A DNA stretch of 64,000 nt from a virus, in IMG/VR virus record IMGVR_UViG_3300005366_000002, positions 1 through 64,000 of that record; one strand, given 5' to 3'. This document shows, in pieces, positions 58,801-64,000 of this stretch. Below the pieces are notes generated by a model. That model was not told the origin of the DNA and did not search any database. It was given only the letters and a program-made list of their open reading frames with translations. Numbering within the stretch: the first letter of the stretch is position 1; every line of letters begins with the position of its first letter. A program made the position numbers and the translations under genes.

Positions 58801-60739
58801 GACCGAGTTCGTGAACCGTTTCAAGACGGACCCGAAGATCCGCTGGATGATCGGCATCCGCAAGTCGCTCGAAGTCGGTCTGAACCTCCAGCAAGCCGGC
58901 TACCTGGTCCGCATGGAAGGCGTGTGGAACCCAGGCGAGCAGGAGCAGGGTGACTCCCGGATCGAACGCCCGAACTTCTCGGTTCAGGGCGACCAGCGGA
59001 CAGAGCTGCTGTTCGACACGATCGTGGCCAACTACACGATCGACATCACCAAGGCCGCGCGTCTGCGTGCCAAGATCGTGGCGCTCGCCAAGTTCGACAA
59101 CTCGCGGAACCCCGCGTACAACGACGAAGCGATCCCGCCGATCCCGGTCATCCCGATGAACCTGGAGACGATCAAGACGATGAACGACTTCAACTCGAAC
59201 CTGGCCAAGTACCAGTCGTCGATGAAGGCGCTCAACGACATCACGCAGGCCGAGTATAAGGAGTACAAGGAGCAGACGATCGCCGAGGGCGGCTTCAAGT
59301 TCACGCAAGTCGAGCAGGCGCCGGTTCCTCCGGGTGCGGCCATGCTGGCCCGCGTGCCTTACGCCCAAGGCACCGAGCTCTACAGCGCCAAGGAGATGGG
59401 GCTGATCCGCGTCGACAACTACCTGGGCATGGAGCTGACCCAGGAGGACGAGGAAGGCGACGACGAGACGCCGGAAGTCGAAGACGACAGCACCGACTCG
59501 GAAGTCGTGAAGGAGCAGCGCGCGAAGGTCATGGGCAAGCGTTGCCACTGCGAGTTCGGCGACGGTCGCATCAGCGGTGCGGCTGCGATCGGCGGCAAGG
59601 GCTTCGTGACCCGGATCAACGTGGCGCTCGACGACGGGACTGCGGCGGTCAAGCTGAAGGCGACCAACGTGTTCATCATGACGCGTACGGAGACCAACGG
59701 CATCGACATGCGGAACAAGCTGGCGCAAGCGGCCGGCCTGGAGGTCACTGCTCCGATCACCGTGCCTGGTACGGTCATCCGCAATCGTCGCATCACCCGC
59801 AAGGAGATCGAGGAGCGCGAAGCCGAGCAGAAGAAGCAGGCGGTGCAGAAGAAGAGCCTGTTCGTCGAGAAGAAGTCGAAGCTGGCGGTCAACCTCGAGC
59901 TGACGCTGATGAACGGCTACATCCGGCTGTCCTACGCGATGGGCGAGAACGACACGGCGTCCAAGGCGCTCCAGGCCCTGGGCTTCCGCAAGGATCCCAG
60001 CTACTACGAGACCCGCGTCCGCTCTGCGTCTCAGCTGATCAAGCAGGCGAAGCTCTGGGTGGAGCATGGTCTCGACACGACGAACGCGACCGACAACGAC
60101 GCGTTCGAACTGCTGTTCGACGAGCTGCAAGGTGGCAACCTCTCGCACCCGAAGCTCTACACGCAGCTGGTGTCGAAGCCAGGGTTCAACAACTTCATGC
60201 GCCAGGAGTTCAAGCCGAGCGCCGACAAGACCAAGCTCAACCTGTTCGCCCTGGTCGTCAACGACGGCCACACGAACATGGCGGAGCAGGCCGACGCGGC
60301 GAAGCAAGAGCGTGAGCCCTCCTACGGTGTGATCTATATGTGCCTGCCCGCAGGCCCTGGTCACCCGGCTTCGAAGATCGCGATCAGCCCGCAGATGAAG
60401 CACCCGTCGACCCGCTGGTTCCTCAGCTCGCCGACGCTGTCCATCTTCGTCAACAACTCCATGGGAGCGCGGAAGGTGCTGAAGTCCATCATGGACGCCG
60501 GCATCGTCATCGAGAACATGGACGAGCTGAAGCGTGACAACGCGCGCCTCAAGCTGGCACGCCTCGCCAAGGACGACGAGTTCATCGACGTCCACGCTGA
60601 TCCGGAGACCAACTCCGGTGATGACGACGAGGATCCGGACGAACGCCGCGAGCTCCAGCGCAAGACGAAGATGAACCGTGAGCAGGCTCCGAAGAAGCCG
60701 GTGAAGCCGGTGCCGAAGAAGCCTGCTGGTCGTCGCTGA
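55787..60739 (+). CDS. Giant SNF2-type helicase, 1650 aa
   Basis: The helicase core spans about 560-1070: motif I VDAGGGKSMLA (588-598), motif II FMDESHFL (709-716), motif III SGTMNP, motif IV ALIFTNYNET, motif V EVGLNLQQAGYLVRMEG and motif VI EQGDSRIERPN near 1055. This is the SNF2/SWI2 pattern. The first 550 residues have no known domain. An acidic linker (DDEEDEDEEDVG) lies near 900-910 inside the core. The C-terminal 550 residues are partly repetitive with basic Lys-rich tracts. Such proteins in large phages may be virion-associated or remodel DNA. The ATG lies 23 bases inside the previous gene, with AAGGT upstream. Confidence 0.85.
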   Translation: MNTSTSAERQALVEAHLAVRPMTNLVPHEEFALTKEQLNSGFMGVFNWNYEGDPRKTLLKVALGPIMDMTAMITGKMPVGKTEEDRKNRKLKNQSLRKFAENRLKSNLAQYTTLQKVNKGDDSYFLVGLPIAKFTGPDSAAALISLFDGPALTEEGRANIESSMKNVDEKSVAVFPAAQALKGAGLAPKAMKVFSEALVDVRYKTVQGQGTMMFLTLKLDKAAAQYITSQDWVEIRPSDVYPLMVGWVEAEYVSVNYGKTSMSMSKIATTLPKHLPGDERVDAFNIGILTSGEPIWIPKECDNTERYESMYSAAGSKENGEFALRQLGQEVEPHLPNNIPILTDWVNNKFTYSNSVGKPVILDLAHLRKCTASMALNVLRRDMSEDYVKTISYYAKECRVSIAATDYGATSVLGAFGSKPNLEIGDYAVFAFKTWMEITKSAHLRYYDVMDSLTLKADNEGTPVTKDSIVDNPEMLLEPIARFIKALVPSMIANLEALFVRYAVKTMTEQLGLLALLANYGADLTKTTVESNTINKAALQQGVLPGWTPPPIPLLTSKFQSENGGLLPHQLKIRNILRDRPDLAALPVDAGGGKSMLAITDVLNEVAAGESAPYLVMCPSHLVANYVSEIVEFTDGKVNVIPVTTYNIQTTGLKRFQEILETAPINTILVVDYDCLKYMGRATVYGTSTIYVYPIVEMIRRFKPGYVFMDESHFLRNAGNARFKAVMTLVADIKKKRVASGTMNPDSPSDLPGQMAILDPTIFGTRAQFNAKYGDKVSGNRVLSWKTTGPDSINTVLPTLQNSVVWAPAKRKEWACALPPRRDRFLAVTLTDAQMAVYDALFDEMVESIRKKAETDKNAKKLLDKLTGKAATAEDEAAFSDLGGDKEKGDAEGGDDEEDEDEEDVGPALQPYLANIERFVSNPAWHPYAKHGFKDRNGKVHPPLSGEDLISPKARELAKQLKLYLDSHETKALIFTNYNETTDSLFNAMPEELRSCGLLYKTGNKTEFVNRFKTDPKIRWMIGIRKSLEVGLNLQQAGYLVRMEGVWNPGEQEQGDSRIERPNFSVQGDQRTELLFDTIVANYTIDITKAARLRAKIVALAKFDNSRNPAYNDEAIPPIPVIPMNLETIKTMNDFNSNLAKYQSSMKALNDITQAEYKEYKEQTIAEGGFKFTQVEQAPVPPGAAMLARVPYAQGTELYSAKEMGLIRVDNYLGMELTQEDEEGDDETPEVEDDSTDSEVVKEQRAKVMGKRCHCEFGDGRISGAAAIGGKGFVTRINVALDDGTAAVKLKATNVFIMTRTETNGIDMRNKLAQAAGLEVTAPITVPGTVIRNRRITRKEIEEREAEQKKQAVQKKSLFVEKKSKLAVNLELTLMNGYIRLSYAMGENDTASKALQALGFRKDPSYYETRVRSASQLIKQAKLWVEHGLDTTNATDNDAFELLFDELQGGNLSHPKLYTQLVSKPGFNNFMRQEFKPSADKTKLNLFALVVNDGHTNMAEQADAAKQEREPSYGVIYMCLPAGPGHPASKIAISPQMKHPSTRWFLSSPTLSIFVNNSMGARKVLKSIMDAGIVIENMDELKRDNARLKLARLAKDDEFIDVHADPETNSGDDDEDPDERRELQRKTKMNREQAPKKPVKPVPKKPAGRR

Positions 60740-60751
60740 CCTGCGCAGTCC

Positions 60752-60760
60752 GCAATTTCA
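60752..60760 (+). promoter_or_regulatory. GCAATTTCA intergenic motif
   Basis: Lies 13 bases past the helicase stop and before a hairpin and the next gene. One base differs from GCAATTTTA. Confidence 0.4.
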
Positions 60761-60770
60761 TGAAGCACAC

Positions 60771-60791
60771 GGGGCACCCTCGCGGTGCCCC
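60771..60791 (+). other. Strong hairpin between helicase and coiled-coil gene
   Basis: GGGGCACC and GGTGCCCC form an eight-base-pair stem with loop CTCGC. It lacks a T tract and is followed 21 bases later by a start codon. It may terminate the helicase transcript or be a leader hairpin of the next gene. Confidence 0.65.
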
Positions 60792-60812
60792 TCCCAACAT
60801 CAAGGAACAACC

Positions 60813-61328
60813 ATGCTGACCCTGAAGCAAGCAATGATCGAAGCCGGACACGTCCTCAGCGAGGGCGAAGGCTTCCTCGTCTCCGAGTTCCAGAAGGTCC
60901 GCGACTTTCTCCACAGCTCGGGCTTCGCCCACATCGGCGACAACTTCCACCTCTACGAGCAGGAAGTGGCGAAGCGCGCTGCCACCGTGAAGACTGTCGT
61001 CGAGGACGACGTCGCAAAGATCGAGGCGGCTGCGAAGAAGGCGGCGGAAGAAGCGGAGGCCGCCAAGGCCAAGGCCGAACAACTGGCGGCGGAAGCCAAG
61101 GCTGCCGAGGAGAAGGCCGTCGAGGAAGCGAAGAAGCTGGAAGCGGAGGCCAAGGCTGCCGCTGAAGCTGCTGCCGCCGAGACGGCGCGTGTCGCCGCGG
61201 AAGCTGCCGCCGCTGCGAACGCCGTCAAGGACGAGGCGACCAAGCTGGCCGGCCCTGCCGCTGAAGACGCCGAAGAAGGTGCGGCGTCCGAAGAAGCCGG
61301 CGACGCCGACCAAGCCCACAAGGAGTAA
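60813..61328 (+). CDS. Ala/Glu/Lys coiled-coil protein, 171 aa
   Basis: Residues 50-150 are a continuous Ala/Glu/Lys helix (AKIEAAAKKAAEEAEAAKAK and similar) typical of a coiled coil. The first 50 residues look globular. A scaffold or head-core protein would fit, since the prohead-type protease lies two genes on. AAGGAA precedes the ATG. Confidence 0.6.
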   Translation: MLTLKQAMIEAGHVLSEGEGFLVSEFQKVRDFLHSSGFAHIGDNFHLYEQEVAKRAATVKTVVEDDVAKIEAAAKKAAEEAEAAKAKAEQLAAEAKAAEEKAVEEAKKLEAEAKAAAEAAAAETARVAAEAAAAANAVKDEATKLAGPAAEDAEEGAASEEAGDADQAHKE

Positions 61329-61331
61329 ACG

Positions 61332-61751
61332 ATGGCCCGAATCATTGGCAACGCCGGTCCCGGCATGAACCCGACGCGCACTGGTTCGGGTATCGACAAG
61401 CGCCGTTCCCCGTTCGCCCGCATCACGATCATCGCTGACGAAGACGGCGACGTCTTCCGTCTCCCGTCGTCCGATCTGTTCCCGAAGTTCGCCCAGGTCT
61501 ACCAGGGCATCTTCGTGCAAGGCCAAGGGCTGACTGGTGGCACGGTCCAGGTGGACGCGACGCTGGTTCCCGCTGACCAGGCGCTGAACCCTGCGCAGGA
61601 CACGCCGGAGACCGGCGAGCAGTCCATCTGGCACGCGGACACCACGGTGGCCGTCGGCAACGCGATCTCCAAGCTGAGCTGCCCGTGCCCCTCGGCTCTT
61701 CGCATCACGTTCGCCAAGAAGGGCACGCTGCTCCACCTGGTGGGAGTCTGA
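61332..61751 (+). CDS. Putative virion protein, 139 aa
   Basis: Beta-rich with a basic N-terminus (MARIIGNAGPGMNPTRTG), FARITIIADEDGDVFRL and ALRITFAKKGTLLHLVGV. This is the size and make-up of a head decoration or small structural protein. Starts three bases after the preceding stop with AAGGAG upstream. Confidence 0.6.
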   Translation: MARIIGNAGPGMNPTRTGSGIDKRRSPFARITIIADEDGDVFRLPSSDLFPKFAQVYQGIFVQGQGLTGGTVQVDATLVPADQALNPAQDTPETGEQSIWHADTTVAVGNAISKLSCPCPSALRITFAKKGTLLHLVGV

Positions 61752-61752
61752 C

Positions 61753-62520
61753 ATGGGCTTTCCTCGACAATACTTCGACTCCGAAGAGCGAGCACGACTG
61801 CTGACGGCGGCTCAGCTCATCAAGGGCGTCGGCATTTCCCAGGAGCCTGCGGTCGATCTGGAGCACGCTCCCGAGATCATCAGCCGTCTCGACTTCGAGA
61901 CGTGGCTCCCGTTCGCGGCGAAGACGTACCACATCAGCCCGCGCATCGAGGACTACATCCTCAAGGCGATGCCGATCTGCCCGTCGGACTTCCCGAACCG
62001 CAACGGCATCGGGTTCCCGCTCGCCGAGCTGATCAAGTTCCAACCGCCGCCGATCAATCGACAGGTCTTCAAGGCCTGGACTGGCTGCCCGGTGCATCTG
62101 GAGCATGACAACGAGGACTGCACCAAAGCCTACGGTGTGATCTTCGACACGGCGCTGACGGCGATCTCCAAGTACGGCCAGGGCAAGCACTACAAGGTCA
62201 TGGGCCTCGTCGGGATCGACAAGACCAAGTACCCGGACATCGCGCAGGAGGTGATGGAGGGCAAGATCATCACCGGCTCCATGGGAGCGATGGCTGACGC
62301 GTTCACCTGTTCCGTCTGCGGCCGTGAAGCCCACGAGAACAAGTTCATGAACTGCGGCCACGTGGGCTCCACCAAGGAGGTCAACTGGCGGTACGTGGAC
62401 TACCAGGGCAAGCGCCACATCGCGTACCTCAACGCGCACGGCCTCTCGCCGATCGAGTACTCCCTGGTTCGCGACCCTGCGTGGGTCACGGCCCTGTCTG
62501 ACCACCAGATGAGCTGGTGA
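61753..62520 (+). CDS. Prohead-type serine protease with zinc ribbon
   Basis: WTGCPVHLEHDNED carries the candidate catalytic His (H115 or H118). KVMGLVGIDKTKYPD and KIITGSMGAMADAF carry the candidate Ser (S176) in an SMG motif, and CSVCG with CGH (C186, C189, C201, H203) forms a zinc ribbon typical of phage head-maturation proteases of this type. The enzyme would cleave head proteins during prohead assembly. 255 residues is usual. Two bases separate it from the previous gene. Confidence 0.65.
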   Translation: MGFPRQYFDSEERARLLTAAQLIKGVGISQEPAVDLEHAPEIISRLDFETWLPFAAKTYHISPRIEDYILKAMPICPSDFPNRNGIGFPLAELIKFQPPPINRQVFKAWTGCPVHLEHDNEDCTKAYGVIFDTALTAISKYGQGKHYKVMGLVGIDKTKYPDIAQEVMEGKIITGSMGAMADAFTCSVCGREAHENKFMNCGHVGSTKEVNWRYVDYQGKRHIAYLNAHGLSPIEYSLVRDPAWVTALSDHQMSW

Positions 62521-62531
62521 CCTGAACTCAA

Positions 62532-62551
62532 CGACCATCATCGACCATCAT
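62532..62551 (+). repeat. Tandem repeat CGACCATCAT x2
   Basis: Two copies of CGACCATCAT lie between the protease gene and the next gene, just before its ribosome site. Confidence 0.6.
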
Positions 62552-62561
62552 CGAGGAACTC

Positions 62562-62744
62562 ATGAAGAACCCGTACATCCGCAAGCTCGACCTGCAGGCG
62601 AAGTCGCGTCTGCAAGCCAGCACCAGTCTCCACGGAGACGACTACACGTCCGTGCCCAACGCCGAGAAGAACAGCGTCGGGCAGAAGCTGAACAACGGGG
62701 GCTCGGAAGCCCAGAAGGTCCAGCTGGCGTCCAAGAAGAAGTAA
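62562..62744 (+). CDS. Small tagged protein, 60 aa (LQAKxR family)
   Basis: Residues 6-16 (IRKLDLQAKSR) carry the shared motif after MKNPY. The rest is polar and Lys-rich (VQLASKKK end). It lies directly after the protease gene, which supports a link between the motif and head maturation. GAGGAA precedes the ATG. Confidence 0.65.
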   Translation: MKNPYIRKLDLQAKSRLQASTSLHGDDYTSVPNAEKNSVGQKLNNGGSEAQKVQLASKKK

Positions 62745-62805
62745 CTCGACGAGCACCTTCAAGGGGCACGGAGGGAGGGACGTGCTTCACACTTGGTAGA
62801 AACCA

Positions 62806-63213
62806 ATGGGTACGACGCACTTGCAGAGGATCAGTGTCTCGCAGCGTGCGTACATCGCGATCGTGGTCGCGATGATGGACGGTCGTATGAAGCTGGACCA
62901 AGGACCAGCTTCTACCGTCGCGCGCTACCTGCGGGCTCACAGGCCGCCCGAAGGGGTCCTGTGTCTGGTGGGAGAGTCTTTCAACGATCCGTTGCCCTTG
63001 CACTGCTTCTTGACCCACGTAGATGGGCGGAGGCTTGCCGACGCGAACAGAGTCTGCCGCATCCGCGGCCGGTTCTATGATTGGAAAGACAAAACAGGGA
63101 AGGCGATGAGCGGAGTGATCACGACGAGGATCCACGTTCACGTGCTCTACGGAGGTCCTATGATCTCCGCTGCGGCACTCCGACAACGGAGGGCCACCGA
63201 CTTACGAACTTGA
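62806..63213 (+). CDS. Hypothetical protein, 135 aa
   Basis: Mixed sequence with VSQRAYIAIVVAMMDG near the start and TTRIHVHVLYGGPMISA near the end. The ribosome site is weak. The intergenic stretch upstream (62745-62805) contains a purine-rich hairpin (GCACG...CGTGC). Confidence 0.5.
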   Translation: MGTTHLQRISVSQRAYIAIVVAMMDGRMKLDQGPASTVARYLRAHRPPEGVLCLVGESFNDPLPLHCFLTHVDGRRLADANRVCRIRGRFYDWKDKTGKAMSGVITTRIHVHVLYGGPMISAAALRQRRATDLRT

Positions 63214-63229
63214 GACACTGGAGTGGTCA

Positions 63230-63715
63230 ATGCTCAAGGCGCTGAAGAACTTTCCGAAGACGTTGGTTGTTCCGGGGATCGCGCTGTTCGTAGGCGCGGT
63301 CACTGACATGGCGATCAAGCCGGTGGGTCTTCCACCAGGCATGACGTTCTACGACCAGTCTGGTCTCCACGGATGGGGCGTGCTGCGCCTGATCTGCTTC
63401 GTCTGGATTGCCTTGTCCCTGGTGATCCTGGCAACGATCACGCAACGCGACGCCGGCGAACGACGGAACGAGGCGTTGAAGAAGCGAGGCTTCGTCCTCG
63501 CCAGCTTCTACTCCACGTTCGGTTGGTGGTGCTTCACCTTCAGCGGAGTGCTACTCCTCGGAGGTGATTGGAATGTCTACTCGTGGATCTTCGGGTTCGC
63601 GTGTTGCTTCACCGCTGTTCGTGCAGTTCTGATCTCCCTGCTCACCGCGTCGGAGATCTTGAAGCTGGAACGTCGCTGGCGCGCCATGCAAGACGAGTAC
63701 GTTCTGCGGGAGTAG
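63230..63715 (+). CDS. Membrane protein, about four TM helices, 161 aa
   Basis: Hydrophobic segments at about 12-29 (LVVPGIALFVGAVTDMA), 50-70 (GVLRLICFVWIALSLVILAT), 87-112 (GFVLASFYSTFGWWCFTFSG) and 116-138 (YSWIFGFACCFTAVRAV). The C-terminus is charged. Function unknown. GGAG precedes the ATG. A strong terminator follows. Confidence 0.7.
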   Translation: MLKALKNFPKTLVVPGIALFVGAVTDMAIKPVGLPPGMTFYDQSGLHGWGVLRLICFVWIALSLVILATITQRDAGERRNEALKKRGFVLASFYSTFGWWCFTFSGVLLLGGDWNVYSWIFGFACCFTAVRAVLISLLTASEILKLERRWRAMQDEYVLRE

Positions 63716-63747
63716 CGCTCTGCAGATGACCACAAGATGACAACGAA

Positions 63748-63778
63748 GCCGCACACCGGAAACGGGTGCGGCTTTTTT
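63748..63778 (+). terminator. Rho-independent terminator
   Basis: A ten-base-pair GC-rich stem (with one bulged A) and loop GAAA is followed by six Ts. It ends the transcript of the membrane-protein gene. Confidence 0.9.
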
Positions 63779-63829
63779 CTTGGCCTGACAAACTGGTCGA
63801 CCTGCCAAATCAGCCAAGAGTTGCGGGAT

Positions 63830-63838
63830 GCAATTTTA
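63830..63838 (+). promoter_or_regulatory. GCAATTTTA intergenic motif
   Basis: Lies between the strong terminator and the next gene, so it is well placed for a promoter. Same sequence as at 35868 and 53506. Confidence 0.45.
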
Positions 63839-63873
63839 GTCTGCGGGCGAACAGCCTGATTTCTAGCTGAGAA

Positions 63874-63909
63874 GGTTAGGCCCTGTGGACTAGTACACAG
63901 AGCCTAGCC
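63874..63909 (+). other. Long 5' leader hairpin
   Basis: GGTTAGGCCCTGTG and CACAGAGCCTAGCC pair over 14 positions with one mismatch and one G-T pair, and the loop is GACTAGTA. It lies 29 bases before the next start and would be in the leader of the transcript. Confidence 0.65.
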
Positions 63910-63938
63910 GACTCGTTCATTCAACACAAGGAGTGCTC

Positions 63939-64000
63939 ATGACCAAGACAGTCCGAGCCGCTTCCACCACGATGACGCATGACGGCAACGACCTCAAGCT
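63939..64000 (+). CDS. Start of a gene cut by window edge
   Basis: ATG with AAGGAG upstream opens MTKTVRAASTTMTHDGNDLK and continues past the edge. It has a terminator, a GCAATTTTA motif and a leader hairpin ahead of it, so it may be highly expressed. Following the head-protease region, a major head protein is possible but unproven. Confidence 0.5.
   Translation, partial: MTKTVRAASTTMTHDGNDLK

Noticed and set aside
55709-60595. Antisense open frame of 1628 codons opposite the SNF2 helicase
   Set aside because: It is the mirror of a GC-rich gene with biased third positions. The translation is rich in Arg, Leu, Val and His without motifs, while the rightward frame has a full set of helicase motifs.
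60760-60819. Possible 19-residue peptide starting in the GCAATTTCATG motif
   Set aside because: It is formed by the hairpin and leader sequence and has no ribosome site.
62745-62805. Terminator after the small tagged gene
   Set aside because: The GCACG/CGTGC stem is only five base pairs with a purine loop and no T tract.

Overview
This window looks like part of the genome of a large, GC-rich tailed bacteriophage (Caudoviricetes), most likely a jumbo-type myovirus of a proteobacterial host. The evidence is dense packing with ATGA and TGATG gene overlaps, strong AGGAG ribosome sites, a complete set of phage replication and nucleotide genes, a prohead-type protease, GIY-YIG and HNH endonucleases, and many small orphan genes. 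I saw no tRNA or rRNA gene, CRISPR array, integrase or insertion sequence. The host and the exact phage genus cannot be fixed from this sequence.

Layout. Positions 1-11872 are transcribed leftward: a train of small orphan genes, then accessory or counter-defence candidates (an Acb2/Tad1-hairpin-like protein at 5660-6031 and a NADAR protein at 6456-6914), and a helicase group (Dda/RecD-like helicase, a companion protein and an SF2 helicase at 7580-11872). A 415-base divergent intergenic region (11873-12287) carries four CCAYACGGT sites, three CGGTTTGG repeats and several GCGAAGC mini-hairpins. From 12288 to the right edge every gene is rightward.

Rightward block. 12288-21896 is replication: SbcD/Mre11-like nuclease, family A DNA polymerase, primase. 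21926-30711 is a probable 7-deazaguanine DNA-modification cluster: an AAA kinase-nucleotidyltransferase fusion, a QueD-like paralogue, a DpdA-type transglycosylase, an unknown protein, a GT-B glycosyltransferase, QueE, FolE, a MazG-like protein, a Nudix protein and QueD. No QueC is visible. 30913-37582 holds a nucleotidyltransferase, a DUF3850-like protein, ThyX and a topoisomerase IB-like enzyme. 37610-46231 is mostly putative virion proteins plus kinase-like, Nudix and SprT-like proteins. A GIY-YIG endonuclease, a second glycosyltransferase and class Ia ribonucleotide reductase (NrdA, NrdB) follow. 51786-63715 holds small genes, an HNH endonuclease, a 1650-residue SNF2 helicase, and head genes including a prohead-type protease.

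How the parts connect. FolE, QueD and QueE would make 7-carboxy-7-deazaguanine and DpdA would exchange it for guanine in DNA. ThyX and NrdAB supply deoxynucleotides. Six otherwise unrelated proteins share an N-terminal L[QN]A[KE]xR motif and lie in the same gene blocks as virion genes and the protease, which suggests a capsid-targeting tag. A GTAAATA element resembling the T4 late promoter occurs ten times (one copy reads ATAAATA), always in the direction of transcription. A second motif, GCAATTTTA, sits in front of operons, often followed by a 5' hairpin.
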